Origin: Aquirhabdus sp. | GTDB lineage: Bacteria > Pseudomonadota > Gammaproteobacteria > Pseudomonadales > Moraxellaceae | Assembly (NCBI GenBank): GCA_030150135.1 | Contig: JASLGO010000160.1 | Coordinates: 1 to 14,767 of the forward strand | Direction of reading: 5' to 3' | DNA length: 14,767 nt | In this document: piece by piece, positions 1 through 7,795 of the stretch | How positions within the stretch are numbered: position 1 is the first letter of the stretch | Layout: each line of letters begins with the position of its first letter | The notes under the pieces: model-generated | Told to the model about the DNA's origin: nothing | Database searches by the model: none | The model's input: only the letters and a program-made list of their open reading frames with translations | Position numbers and translations under genes: made by a program

Positions 1-24
1 ACTGAGTACGTTATAGTCAGAAGA

Positions 25-38
25 CTCACAGGTGTGAG
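25..38. repeat. Short perfect dyad upstream of pilB
   Basis: CTCACA-GG-TGTGAG is a perfect 6-base inverted repeat with a 2-base centre, ending 29 bases before the pilB start. The centre is too short for an RNA hairpin, so if it is functional it would be a protein-binding dyad. A TATAGT hexamer at 12-17 could be a -10 element, but its -35 would lie at or beyond the window edge. No regulator can be named from this. Confidence 0.3.
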
Positions 39-67
39 ATACCTGATAACTATGGAAGATTGAGTGA

Positions 68-1780
68 ATGTCTGGACAACCAATATCTTTTGGTGGGTTA
101 GCCCGTCAGATTGTCAATGAGGGACTCGTCAGTGCTGAAGCGATGCAGCGCGCGATTACCGATGCTCAAATGGAGAAAGTCACTCTCATCAACTACTTGG
201 TGACGAAAAAACTTGCCAAAGCTGACAAGATTGCGTGGGTGATTGCGCGAGAGTTTGGAGACTCTCTATTTGATCTCAATATGCTTGATCCCGCAGTTAT
301 TCCAAAAGATATCATTGACGAAAAGATCGTCCGGCAGTTTGCCGCAGTCCCTATTTTTAAACGAGGCTCTCGACTATTTGTTGCGATGAGCGATCCAACG
401 CGTGCAGATGCGCTAGAAGCAATTCGATTTAGTAGTCGTCTTGCTGTCGAAGCAGTTGTTGTTGAGGAAGATAAACTTACTAAACTGATCGAGCGCCAGT
501 ACGAAAATATGAGTACTGCTGAGTTTAGTGGATTTGGCAGTGATGTTGATCTGGATGTCGAAACAGAAAGTACTGATGAGAATAGTGCAGACAATGGTAT
601 AGCAGGTGCTAATGAAGCTCCTGTTGTTAAGTTTATTAATAAAATGCTGGTTGATGCGATTCGTATGGGGGCATCGGACTTACATTTTGAACCTTATGAA
701 AAAAGCTACCGAATCCGTTATCGGGTTGACGGTGTGATGCGGGAAGTTGCACGCCCACCCATTCAATTGGCGAATAAATTATCTTCGCGTTTGAAAGTCA
801 TGTCGCAAATGGATATTTCAGAGCGTCGCATGCCTCAGGACGGACGTATCAAACTGAAAGTTTCTAAGACCAAAGCAATTGATTTTCGTGTGAACTCTCT
901 ACCAACATTGTTTGGTGAAAAAATTGTACTGCGTATTTTGGATGCATCAAGTGCCATGTTGGGTATTGATGCATTAGGTTATGAGCCTGCTCAAAAAGCT
1001 CTGTTTATGGAAGCATTAGAGAAACCACAAGGAATGTTACTCATTACTGGTCCGACTGGTTCTGGTAAAACGGTGTCTTTGTATACGGGTTTGAATATTC
1101 TCAACACGGTGGATACGAATATTTCAACCGCAGAAGATCCTGTGGAAATTAACCTTGAGGGTATTAATCAGGTTAACGTCAATGTTAAAACAGGATTAAC
1201 GTTCGCGGTTGCGTTGCGTGCATTCTTGCGCCAAGATCCTGATATTGTGATGGTGGGTGAGATTCGTGATCTGGAAACTGCTGAGATTGCGGTGAAAGCT
1301 GCTCAGACGGGTCATATGGTCATGTCGACGCTGCACACGAACAGTGCTCCAGAGACATTGACTCGTCTTAGAAATATGGGTGTTCCTTCCTTTAATATCG
1401 CAACCTCTGTCAATTTGGTCATTGCTCAGCGTTTGACTCGTCGTCTATGTTCTGCATGTAAGACAGTGGTCGATATTCCAGCCGCAAGCCTGAAAGAAAT
1501 GGGTTTTACAGATGAGGATTTGGCAACAGGGTTTAAAGTCTATCAACCTGTTGGTTGCTCAGAATGTCGAGAAGGTTATAAAGGTCGTGTGGGTGTGTAT
1601 GAGGTGATGAAGGTGACCCCAGAGATTGCTCGCATTATCATGGAAGAAGGTAACTCGATTGATATTGCTGATGCATCACGTAGGGCTGGCTTTAATGACC
1701 TTCGTCGTTCTGGATTAGAAAAAGTGATGCAAGGGGTCACCAGTTTACAAGAAATTAATCGCGTGACAGGTAATGAATAA
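68..1780 (+). CDS. pilB: Type IV pilus assembly (extension) ATPase PilB
   Basis: This is the cytoplasmic hexameric motor that powers pilus extension by driving pilin monomers through the PilC platform; in Acinetobacter it also supports twitching and DNA uptake. The protein has 570 residues, the usual PilB length. An N-terminal MshEN/T2SSE_N-type domain covers roughly residues 40-145, followed by an acidic linker (about 155-180) and the GspE-type ATPase domain. Visible motifs are Walker A GPTGSGKT at 328-335, the Walker B segment DPDIVMVGEIRD starting at 390 (catalytic-type Glu398), the His box with His416 and His423, and a zinc-binding tetracysteine C461-x2-C464 / C497-x2-C500 that is characteristic of PilB/GspE rather than of the retraction ATPase PilT. 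The ATG at 68 has a GGAAG stretch about 8 bases upstream. It is the first gene of the pilBCD-coaE series; pilC follows after a 118-base gap. Confidence 0.97.
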   Translation: MSGQPISFGGLARQIVNEGLVSAEAMQRAITDAQMEKVTLINYLVTKKLAKADKIAWVIAREFGDSLFDLNMLDPAVIPKDIIDEKIVRQFAAVPIFKRGSRLFVAMSDPTRADALEAIRFSSRLAVEAVVVEEDKLTKLIERQYENMSTAEFSGFGSDVDLDVETESTDENSADNGIAGANEAPVVKFINKMLVDAIRMGASDLHFEPYEKSYRIRYRVDGVMREVARPPIQLANKLSSRLKVMSQMDISERRMPQDGRIKLKVSKTKAIDFRVNSLPTLFGEKIVLRILDASSAMLGIDALGYEPAQKALFMEALEKPQGMLLITGPTGSGKTVSLYTGLNILNTVDTNISTAEDPVEINLEGINQVNVNVKTGLTFAVALRAFLRQDPDIVMVGEIRDLETAEIAVKAAQTGHMVMSTLHTNSAPETLTRLRNMGVPSFNIATSVNLVIAQRLTRRLCSACKTVVDIPAASLKEMGFTDEDLATGFKVYQPVGCSECREGYKGRVGVYEVMKVTPEIARIIMEEGNSIDIADASRRAGFNDLRRSGLEKVMQGVTSLQEINRVTGNE

Positions 1781-1820
1781 ACTACAGCATTTTTAATGCA
1801 AGAGTTTTGATATGCAGAGG

Positions 1821-1843
1821 AATTGCTTTTTTGTAAGGCAATT
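1821..1843 (+). repeat. Stem-loop in the pilB-pilC gap (first)
   Basis: AATTGC at 1821-1826 pairs with GCAATT at 1838-1843. In RNA the stem can extend by a U-G pair and two A-U pairs, giving about 9 base pairs with a 5-base loop. The downstream bases are not a U-tract, so it does not look like an intrinsic terminator. It could stabilise the upstream pilB message or slow read-through, but that is inference. Confidence 0.4.
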
Positions 1844-1861
1844 TAGAGATTAGGGATTAAA

Positions 1862-1879
1862 GTATTGTCTAAACAATAC
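1862..1879 (+). repeat. Stem-loop in the pilC leader (second)
   Basis: GTATTGT (1862-1868) and ACAATAC (1873-1879) are a perfect 7-base inverted repeat around the loop CTAA, ending 19 bases before the pilC start. There is no T-run after it. It lies just before the likely pilC ribosome-binding site (AAGAGAA, 1887-1893), so an effect on pilC translation is possible. It could also be a protein operator in DNA form. Confidence 0.4.
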
Positions 1880-1898
1880 GCTAAAAAAGAGAATAGAC

Positions 1899-3131
1899 AT
1901 GGCTGCCAATGAAAAACAAACCGAAGGTCTTCCAATATTTCTTTACGAAGGGACGAATCGGCGTGGACAAAAGATAAAAGGGGAGCTCCCGAGTAAGAAT
2001 ATGGCTTTGGCTAAGGCTGTATTACGCAAACAGGGTGTCAATGTCACGACTATTCGTAAGAAATCCAAGAATCCGTTAGAGTTTCTTTCGAAGAAAAAAA
2101 TCACACCGATGGATATTGCGATTTTCACACGTCAGTTAGCGACGATGATGAAAGCAGGTGTTCCTTTGGTACAATCGTTTGAGATTGTTGCAGAAGGATT
2201 AGACAATCCAGCAATGCGTGAGATTGTTTTAGGGATTAAGGCAGAAGTTGAAGGTGGGAATACCTTTGCTGGTGCGCTGCGTAAATATCCGCAGTATTTT
2301 GATGAGTTGTTTTGCTCGTTAGTTTCATCAGGTGAACAATCTGGTGCGTTAGAAACCATGCTAGATCGCGTTGCGATTTATAAAGAAAAAAGTGAGCTGT
2401 TAAAACAGAAAATTAAAAAAGCAATGAAATATCCGATAGCCGTTATTATTGTGGCTTTGGTTGTGACCATTATTTTGATGCTTAAAGTTGTTCCTGTCTT
2501 CCAAGATTTGTTTTCATCATTTGGTGCCCAACTACCTGCGTTTACGCAAATGGTTGTAAACATGTCTAAATGGATGCAATCCTATTGGTGGATATTGATT
2601 GGCGTGATAGTGATTACTGTGGGTGTCTTACGTGAGGCGAATACACGCAGTGAGAAGTTTCGCGATTTTGTCGATAAACTTGCATTAAAATTGCCGATAT
2701 TTGGTGATTTGGTGTACAAAGCGATTATTGCTCGATTTTCAAGGACATTAGCAACTACATTTGCTGCAGGTGTTCCATTGATTGACGCTTTAGAGTCGAC
2801 AGCAGGCGCGACGAATAACGTACTGTATCGTCAAGCGTGTATGCAAATTCGTGAGGATGTCTCCACAGGTCAGCAACTACAGTTTGCTATGCGGACGACG
2901 AATCGTTTTCCATCGATGGCGATTCAGATGGTTGCGATTGGTGAGGAGTCTGGTGCTTTGGATGCGATGCTCGATAAAGTGGCTACGCATTATGAGAATG
3001 AAGTGGATAATGCCGTGGATGGCTTAACCTCGCTGATGGAACCATTGATTATGGCTGTACTCGGTGTCTTGGTGGGTGGCTTGGTGGTAGCGATGTATTT
3101 GCCAATCTTCCAGATGGGTTCGGTGGTTTAA
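1899..3131 (+). CDS. pilC: Type IV pilus inner-membrane platform protein PilC
   Basis: PilC is the polytopic inner-membrane protein on which PilB acts to insert pilins into the growing fibre. The 410-residue length is typical. Two GspF/T2SSF domains are visible, at roughly 74-197 and 278-402, each with the conserved pattern around LATMMKAGVPL / LATTFAAGVPL and GEQSGALETMLDRVA / GEESGALDAMLDKVA. Hydrophobic segments lie at about 177-200, 229-243 and 381-404, as expected for three membrane spans. The start codon is preceded by a purine-rich AAGAGAATAGAC stretch. The stop codon overlaps the pilD start by one base (TAATG), so pilC and pilD are very likely translationally coupled. The gap to pilB contains two stem-loops, so the ratio of motor to platform could be set post-transcriptionally; that last point is inference. 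Confidence 0.97.
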   Translation: MAANEKQTEGLPIFLYEGTNRRGQKIKGELPSKNMALAKAVLRKQGVNVTTIRKKSKNPLEFLSKKKITPMDIAIFTRQLATMMKAGVPLVQSFEIVAEGLDNPAMREIVLGIKAEVEGGNTFAGALRKYPQYFDELFCSLVSSGEQSGALETMLDRVAIYKEKSELLKQKIKKAMKYPIAVIIVALVVTIILMLKVVPVFQDLFSSFGAQLPAFTQMVVNMSKWMQSYWWILIGVIVITVGVLREANTRSEKFRDFVDKLALKLPIFGDLVYKAIIARFSRTLATTFAAGVPLIDALESTAGATNNVLYRQACMQIREDVSTGQQLQFAMRTTNRFPSMAIQMVAIGEESGALDAMLDKVATHYENEVDNAVDGLTSLMEPLIMAVLGVLVGGLVVAMYLPIFQMGSVV

Positions 3132-4018
3132 TGCAGGCGTTAAAAGATTTACTCGATGCCATTGTGGCAACGCCGTGGCTGGCATCGCTTGTGGTTGGAT
3201 TTATCGGGTTATGTGTCGGTAGTTTTTTGAATGTTGTGATTTATCGAATGCCACGCATGATGGAAAATGAGTGGCGGAACGATTGTTCAATTATTCTGAA
3301 AGATCAATTGGATCAAAATTATACACCACCTGTATATGTCCATATGACGCTCAGCCAGCCTGCATCAAGATGTCCATCATGTGCGCATAAGATTCGTTGG
3401 TATGAAAACATTCCTTTATTAAGTTGGATTGCTCTACGGGGGCGATGCAGTTCTTGTGGCACGTCGATTAGTATTCGTTATCCGATCGTTGAATTATTGA
3501 CGATGTTTGCATCACTCGCTGTATTGTGCGTTTTTGGTCCGACATTCAAGATGGTGTGTGCGTTGGGTCTAACTTGGGCATTGATTGCGTTAACAGGAAT
3601 TGATTTTGATACGCAGTTATTACCTGATCGTATTACGTTACCACTGGCTGCGGCAGGTTTACTGGTAAATGCTGGAAGTTTATTCGTTTCTCCAACACAT
3701 GCGATTTTGGGTTATGTGATTGGCTTTCTTGTTCTTTGGGTGGTTTATTTTATATTTAAGATCATCACGGGCAAGGAAGGCATGGGATATGGTGACTTTA
3801 AGTTACTGGCGGCACTAGGCGCATGGCTGGGGCCGATGCAGTTACCCTTGATTATTCTCATGTCTTCGTTTGTTGGTGCGGTTGTGGGTATTGTTCTACT
3901 CAAGGTGCGTAAAGAGAGTCAACCTTTTGCTTTTGGACCTTATATCGCAATTGCGGGTTGGATTTCCTTAATGTGGGGAAATCAATTGGTTGCTGGTTAT
4001 TTGGGAATGTATCACTAG
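3131..4018 (+). CDS. pilD: Prepilin leader peptidase / N-methyltransferase PilD
   Basis: This is an inner-membrane aspartic protease that cleaves the short leader of type IV prepilins and type II pseudopilins and then N-methylates the new N-terminus. The protein has 295 residues. A first membrane segment (about 17-40, containing GSFLNVVIYRMP) is followed by the cytoplasmic methyltransferase/zinc region with C81-x2-C84 and C106-x2-C109, then several membrane spans. The peptidase aspartates are visible in IDFDTQLLPD (Asp158/160/166 region) and GMGYGDFK (Asp222), so both halves of the bifunctional enzyme look intact. Start and stop context: the ATG overlaps the pilC stop by one base, and coaE begins 2 bases after the pilD stop. 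No pilin gene lies in this window, so its substrates are encoded elsewhere. Confidence 0.97.
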   Translation: MQALKDLLDAIVATPWLASLVVGFIGLCVGSFLNVVIYRMPRMMENEWRNDCSIILKDQLDQNYTPPVYVHMTLSQPASRCPSCAHKIRWYENIPLLSWIALRGRCSSCGTSISIRYPIVELLTMFASLAVLCVFGPTFKMVCALGLTWALIALTGIDFDTQLLPDRITLPLAAAGLLVNAGSLFVSPTHAILGYVIGFLVLWVVYFIFKIITGKEGMGYGDFKLLAALGAWLGPMQLPLIILMSSFVGAVVGIVLLKVRKESQPFAFGPYIAIAGWISLMWGNQLVAGYLGMYH

Positions 4019-4020
4019 AA

Positions 4021-4626
4021 ATGTTCATCATTGGACTGACTGGTGGTATTGGCAGTGGCAAGACCGCGGCGAGTAATTGGTTTGCTGAGCAGGGTATTGC
4101 TGTTGTCGATGCAGATGTGGTTGCCCGAGAAGTTGTGGCGGTGGGTCAGCCTGCATTGGATGAAATTGTTCAGATTTTTGGGGATTGGGCGCTGCTTGCT
4201 GATGGCACTTTGAATCGAGCTGCGCTACGCCAGCATGTGTTTGAGCACCCCGAAGATCGAAAAAAATTAGAACACATTACGCATTCACGTATTCATAGTG
4301 CTATGGCACAGCAGCTACAAGCTGCGACATCTCCTTATGTTATTTTGGTTTCACCATTATTACTCGAATCTGGCAAAGCTGGGTTGGCGAGTTTGTGCCA
4401 GCGAGTTTTGGTCGTAGATGTTCCAGAAGAAATTCAGCGTACGCGTGCAGGTGCACGTGATGGACAAACTCCAGAATCCATTGATCGCATTATGGCAGTA
4501 CAAATTGCACGTGCAGATCGTGTGGCTGGTGCAGATGATGTGGTGTTGAATGATGGAAATTTACAACATCTTTATCAGCAATTAGAGTTACTGCACGAGC
4601 GCTATTTACAGATTAGTGCTGTTTAA
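4021..4626 (+). CDS. coaE: Dephospho-CoA kinase
   Basis: CoaE catalyses the last step of coenzyme A synthesis, ATP-dependent phosphorylation of the 3'-hydroxyl of dephospho-CoA, in the cytoplasm. The protein begins MFIIGLTGGIGSGKT; the P-loop GGIGSGKT spans residues 8-15. Asp30 and Asp32 in the VVDADVVAR segment, the PLLLES stretch (112-117) and the C-terminal QIARADRVAGADDVVLNDG region match the family. At 201 residues it is close to the usual length of about 200-206. The frame is open upstream into pilD from a TTG at 3958, but that would add residues absent from the family and place the P-loop far from the N-terminus, so the ATG at 4021 was chosen. It starts 2 bases after the pilD stop; coaE next to pilD is a long-known arrangement in gammaproteobacteria and reflects operon structure rather than a role in pili. 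Confidence 0.96.
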   Translation: MFIIGLTGGIGSGKTAASNWFAEQGIAVVDADVVAREVVAVGQPALDEIVQIFGDWALLADGTLNRAALRQHVFEHPEDRKKLEHITHSRIHSAMAQQLQAATSPYVILVSPLLLESGKAGLASLCQRVLVVDVPEEIQRTRAGARDGQTPESIDRIMAVQIARADRVAGADDVVLNDGNLQHLYQQLELLHERYLQISAV

Positions 4627-4677
4627 TCCTTTATCAGTTTTATATTTCTGATGACGTTTATCAAACTCTAGCGCTAT

Positions 4678-4683
4678 GGAGAG
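4678..4683 (+). promoter_or_regulatory. Shine-Dalgarno site deciding the start at 4691
   Basis: GGAGAG lies 7 bases before the ATG at 4691. An in-frame ATG at 4676 overlaps this site and has no good ribosome-binding site of its own, so 4691 is the better start. Confidence 0.75.
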
Positions 4684-4690
4684 TATCTCT

Positions 4691-5080
4691 ATGTCTGATC
4701 AATCAAAAGTAGATGGTTTAATCGTTCGAACCGAAGTGATGGGCGAAGCATTTGTACAGAGAGCTATTCAAAACACAACTGCTTTAACTGAGCCTATGCA
4801 GTGGATTAATGAGCATGCTTGGGGCTCAACGTGGCAAAGAGATGGTTTACCGAGAACAACCCGTTCTTTAGTGACGATAGCAATGCTTGCGGCACTCAAA
4901 GCTCCGAAAGAGTTACAAGGACATGTTCGTGGTGCGCTGAATAATGGATGTACGATTAGTGAGATTCAGGAAGTATTACTCCATAGTGCTGTATATTGTG
5001 GAGCGCCTGCGGCTCAAGAAGCTTTCCGAGCTGCTCAAGAGGTGATTGATGAATGGCAAAAGGCTCATTCATCAATTTAG
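4691..5080 (+). CDS. Carboxymuconolactone decarboxylase family protein (PcaC-like)
   Basis: This is a small all-helical CMD/AhpD-fold protein of 129 residues. It resembles 4-carboxymuconolactone decarboxylase (PcaC), which decarboxylates carboxymuconolactone to the enol-lactone in the protocatechuate branch of the beta-ketoadipate pathway. Seen: GEAFVQRA near residue 18, the AWGSTWQRDGLPRTTRSL segment (43-60), GHVRGALNNGCTISEIQEVLLHSAVYCGAPAA (77-108) with His78 and Cys103. The AhpD-type CxxC redox pair is absent, which argues for the decarboxylase-like rather than the peroxidase-partner group. No other pca gene is nearby, so the substrate is uncertain and no symbol is given. It may be transcribed on its own or from coaE, 64 bases upstream. 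Its end converges with the exporter gene on the other strand, 15 bases apart, with no obvious terminator between. Confidence 0.85.
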   Translation: MSDQSKVDGLIVRTEVMGEAFVQRAIQNTTALTEPMQWINEHAWGSTWQRDGLPRTTRSLVTIAMLAALKAPKELQGHVRGALNNGCTISEIQEVLLHSAVYCGAPAAQEAFRAAQEVIDEWQKAHSSI

Positions 5081-5095
5081 TGTCATTTTTGAGAA

Positions 5096-6019
5096 TTAAC
5101 GGAACAGTCGCCAAGGCTGTAATGCCCCAATACTTACAGCAATCAGTCCGATTAACACTGCCAGCGATAGTGATTCGCCTAATAGGGGGACAGCGGCTAG
5201 TGCAGCCAGAAGTGGTGCGAGAGCAAGAATGCTGCCGACTTTCACAGCACCTAAACGTTCAGTCGCACCAATAAAGGTCAGCATCGCAATGATCACGACG
5301 AATATGCCCTGAAATATCGACTGAATGAGGATTTGGGGAAGGGTCGCTTCAGCCAATCGACTGGGTAAAAATAATACATAAGCTGGGATATACATCACTG
5401 TAGACAATAACGCCACGCCAGCCATTGCTCGCCAAGGCGGCAGCATCCAGCGTTTCAGTAAAGCGGTGTAAATTCCCCAAGACATCGAGGCTAATACAAA
5501 AAAGAGATCGCCAATTCCTAGGGCAAATTTATGCTCTTCAAACATCAATGAGCTCATGCCGATCAAGCCAATCGCAATGATGATTAAACTGATCCAATTA
5601 TCGCGACTGAGCGCTTCGCGTAAGATCACCAATGCAGCGATGGCTGTCCAAAATGGCAATAGTCCATTCATCCAAATGGCAGCATGTGCTGCAGGTGCGT
5701 GACTAAACCCTTCATAAACGAAAGTGGTGTAGGCGATCCCACCAATGAGCGCCAATCCTAGTACGCGAATATCGAATAAAAAACGCCATTCACGACGATA
5801 AATCTGGATTGGAATTAGGATGATGCTGGCCGTAATAAAGCGAAGCGCGCCAATATCCCAAGTGGTCATCACTTGCGTGGTACCGATACGCGATATGAGA
5901 GTAAAACTTCCCCAAATCATCATGGTAATGGCAAGCAGGGCATAACCGATCAGGCGAGTTTTATTCGCGGAATCAGACGAAGAGAGATCGTGTTGCGCTT
6001 GATCTTCAATATTTTGCAT
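5096..6019 (-). CDS. EamA-family (DMT superfamily) transporter
   Basis: This is an inner-membrane protein of 307 residues with about ten hydrophobic segments, the architecture of a drug/metabolite transporter with two tandem EamA repeats (roughly residues 25-155 and 165-305). After a polar cytoplasmic N-terminus of about 22 residues, the first span contains MMIWGSFTLISRIG, typical of the first EamA repeat (small residue after W, then an Arg). Transporters of this family usually export small metabolites such as amino acids or threonine/purine-like compounds; nothing here identifies the substrate. The ATG (complement of 6017-6019) has GAGG about 8 bases upstream. rlmB ends only 22 bases upstream on the same strand, so the two are likely co-transcribed. 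It converges with the PcaC-like gene. Confidence 0.88.
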   Translation of the reverse strand: MQNIEDQAQHDLSSSDSANKTRLIGYALLAITMMIWGSFTLISRIGTTQVMTTWDIGALRFITASIILIPIQIYRREWRFLFDIRVLGLALIGGIAYTTFVYEGFSHAPAAHAAIWMNGLLPFWTAIAALVILREALSRDNWISLIIIAIGLIGMSSLMFEEHKFALGIGDLFFVLASMSWGIYTALLKRWMLPPWRAMAGVALLSTVMYIPAYVLFLPSRLAEATLPQILIQSIFQGIFVVIIAMLTFIGATERLGAVKVGSILALAPLLAALAAVPLLGESLSLAVLIGLIAVSIGALQPWRLFR

Positions 6020-6041
6020 GGTGAGACCTCAGAAAGATGCG

Positions 6042-6800
6042 TTACGATGTTTGCCGTTGTCGACAAGCTTCATAGAGCGCCATTCCTGTGGCGACACTGA
6101 CGTTGAGACTTTGCAGTTTTCCTGACATTGGAATATAAGCGAGATAATCGCAATGGGTTTGGGTCAGACGACGTAATCCTGTGTCTTCTGCGCCCATAAT
6201 GATTGCGAGTTTGCCCGTAAGGTCAATTTGATGAATTGGTTTAGCATTCTCATCTAATAGCGTACCGACGGTTTGTACGCCTTGTTCCTGAAGTGCAACA
6301 AGCGTGCGTGCGAGATTGGTGACTTGGAAAAATGGCACAAGCTCAACTGCACCCGCAGCCACTTTGCGGGCAATCGGCGTTAATCCAGCCGCACGATCGC
6401 GTGGCGCGATGACACCATGTACGCCCATTGCCGCTGCTGTACGTATACATGCGCCGAGATTATGCGGGTCGGTGACTTGATCAAGGACGAGTAAAAATAC
6501 ATGGTCTGTTTTTTCAACCAGTCGCGTTAAGTCACTTTCATCGAGTGTTGGCGCGGGACGAACAGCCGCAACAATGCCTTGATGCTGTGCGCCTTCGGAC
6601 ATTTTATTCAATGTATCTCGGCTGGCTTTTTGTACCGAAATCCCATGCGGAGCTGCCTGTTGAATCAGAGCATGTAGTCGTTCGTCATCGCGACCTTGCA
6701 GAACAAATAAGCCGAGAATTTGTTCAGGCATGGTGTTCAGCAGCGATTCAACGGCGTGTAGACCGAAATGATGCTCGACAGTTTTTGTGGGTTTTGCCAT
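6042..6800 (-). CDS. rlmB: 23S rRNA (guanosine-2'-O-)-methyltransferase RlmB
   Basis: RlmB is a SpoU/TrmH-family (SPOUT) enzyme that 2'-O-methylates G2251 (E. coli numbering) of 23S rRNA using S-adenosylmethionine. The 252-residue protein has the N-terminal substrate-binding domain (residues about 8-80: FGLHAVESLL, QHQGIVAAV) and the knotted catalytic domain with motif 1 DPHNLGACIRTA (Asn114), motif 2 IIMGAEDTGLRRL (about 200-212) and motif 3 IPMSGKLQSLNVSVAT (223-238), all complete. The frame is open upstream to an ATG at 6881, which would add 27 unrelated residues. The start at 6800 (MAKPTK) matches the usual RlmB N-terminus and has a GAGA site 6 bases or so upstream. It is separated from terC by a bidirectional terminator, so it probably has its own promoter within 6801-6947. 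Confidence 0.95.
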   Translation of the reverse strand: MAKPTKTVEHHFGLHAVESLLNTMPEQILGLFVLQGRDDERLHALIQQAAPHGISVQKASRDTLNKMSEGAQHQGIVAAVRPAPTLDESDLTRLVEKTDHVFLLVLDQVTDPHNLGACIRTAAAMGVHGVIAPRDRAAGLTPIARKVAAGAVELVPFFQVTNLARTLVALQEQGVQTVGTLLDENAKPIHQIDLTGKLAIIMGAEDTGLRRLTQTHCDYLAYIPMSGKLQSLNVSVATGMALYEACRQRQTS

Positions 6801-6854
6801 GATTTTCTCAAGTATTCGTTCAAAGAGGTCAGCTAAACTGCTGTCATAAACAGG

Positions 6855-6860
6855 ATTGTA
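6855..6860 (-). promoter_or_regulatory. Possible -10 element for rlmB
   Basis: On the reverse strand TACAAT (5 of 6 to the sigma-70 consensus) lies 54 bases before the rlmB start and downstream of the terC terminator. No good -35 hexamer is visible at 16-18 bases, so this is a weak call. Confidence 0.25.
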
Positions 6861-6947
6861 CAGGATAGTACAGATGCGCATGAATTTGATTGAGAAATCT
6901 TGGACATGTTATTTGAAAATAAGTAAAAGAATTAGATGTTAACCAAT

Positions 6948-6978
6948 AAAAAACCGACTCATGATGAATCGGTTTTTT
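6948..6978. terminator. Bidirectional intrinsic terminator after terC
   Basis: AAAAAACCGA (6948-6957) and TCGGTTTTTT (6969-6978) are perfect inverted repeats, and the interval between them can add three more pairs (TCA/TGA) after one mismatch, closing on a 3-base loop. Read in the terC direction, the stem is followed by a U-run. It ends the reverse-strand terC transcript before rlmB; the symmetrical A/T flanks would let it work both ways. Confidence 0.88.
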
Positions 6979-6995
6979 ACTAAGAAGAGAGGCTA

Positions 6996-7745
6996 TTAAT
7001 GCACTTTATGTGCATGACGCTGCGCTTTACCGCGTCTTCGAATATTGAGCAGTTCTACGAGCAATGAGAAGCCCATTGCGGCATATAAGTAATCTTTAAC
7101 GACGTGAACACCGAAACCTTCAATGATCAATACCACACCAACCATGACTAAGAATGCCAAGGCTAGAATCTTGATTGAGGCATGACGTTCAACAAATTCG
7201 CCAATCGGTTTTGCAGCGAACATCATCACTGCAACCGACGCAACAACGGCGAGAACCATGACCGCGATTTGATTGGATAAACCGACTGCGGTAATTACAG
7301 AATCCAGCGAAAACACGATGTCAATAATCGCAATTTGAATCACGATGCTCAGGACACCTTTTTCAGCAGTATCGCGTAGGCTTGGATCTTCGTGTTCTAT
7401 CTCACCATCTGTTTCCTCATAAATCTCGGTGATACTCTTATAGACCAAAAATAATCCGCCAGCGATCAAGATCAAGTCTCGTCCACTAAAGCCATGTCCG
7501 ACTAAGGTAAATAAAGGATCTGTTAAACGCATGACCCATGAAATCGACAACAGCAACAAAATTCGAGTGATCATGGCGAGTGCAAGTCCGAACATACGCG
7601 TGCGTTGTTGCAAACGTTGAGGGACTTTGGCGACCAAAATGGTCAGAAAAATAATGTTATCAATCCCCAATACAATTTCGAGTATGGTCAGGGTTAACAA
7701 GGTCACCCAAGCTTCGGGATCATTGATCCAACTGAGGAAATCCAT
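6996..7745 (-). CDS. TerC-family integral membrane protein
   Basis: TerC-family proteins are polytopic inner-membrane proteins. Some members (Alx, MeeF/MeeY-type) are manganese exporters that help metallate exported proteins, and others belong to tellurium-resistance clusters. The 249-residue protein has about seven hydrophobic segments and two acidic intramembrane motifs, EIVLGIDN (residues 23-30, Glu23 and Asp29) and DIVFSLDS (142-149, Asp142 and Asp148), the family hallmark and the likely metal-binding sites. A hydrophilic acidic loop (about 107-125) separates the halves, and the C-terminus is basic and His-containing (RRRGKAQRHAHKVH). No ter resistance genes are nearby, so a housekeeping metal-homeostasis role is more likely than tellurite resistance; that is inference. 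The ribosome-binding site is poor (GAGTAA about 9 bases from the ATG), and the leader contains a hairpin at 7769-7795. Confidence 0.9.
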   Translation of the reverse strand: MDFLSWINDPEAWVTLLTLTILEIVLGIDNIIFLTILVAKVPQRLQQRTRMFGLALAMITRILLLLSISWVMRLTDPLFTLVGHGFSGRDLILIAGGLFLVYKSITEIYEETDGEIEHEDPSLRDTAEKGVLSIVIQIAIIDIVFSLDSVITAVGLSNQIAVMVLAVVASVAVMMFAAKPIGEFVERHASIKILALAFLVMVGVVLIIEGFGVHVVKDYLYAAMGFSLLVELLNIRRRGKAQRHAHKVH

Positions 7746-7768
7746 AAAAATATTACTCGTTCATCTAG

Positions 7769-7795
7769 AGAATCATGCTGAAATGGCATCATTCT
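7769..7795 (-). repeat. Hairpin in the terC 5' leader
   Basis: AGAAT (7769-7773) and ATGC (7775-7778) pair with GCAT (7786-7789) and ATTCT (7791-7795), with one symmetrical mismatch and a 7-base loop. It sits about 23 bases upstream of the terC start in a leader with a weak ribosome-binding site. It does not show the conserved features of a yybP-ykoY manganese riboswitch. Confidence 0.45.

Noticed and set aside
3958..4020. N-terminal extension of coaE from a TTG inside pilD
   Set aside because: It would put the P-loop about 28 residues from the N-terminus, unlike the family, whereas the ATG at 4021 gives the standard start.
5053..5274. Forward open frame after the PcaC-like gene
   Set aside because: It is antisense to the C-terminal half of the EamA transporter and has no recognisable features.
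6801..6881. 27-residue N-terminal extension of rlmB
   Set aside because: The extra residues do not resemble RlmB, and the region holds the likely promoter and ribosome-binding site; the ATG at 6800 matches the family start.
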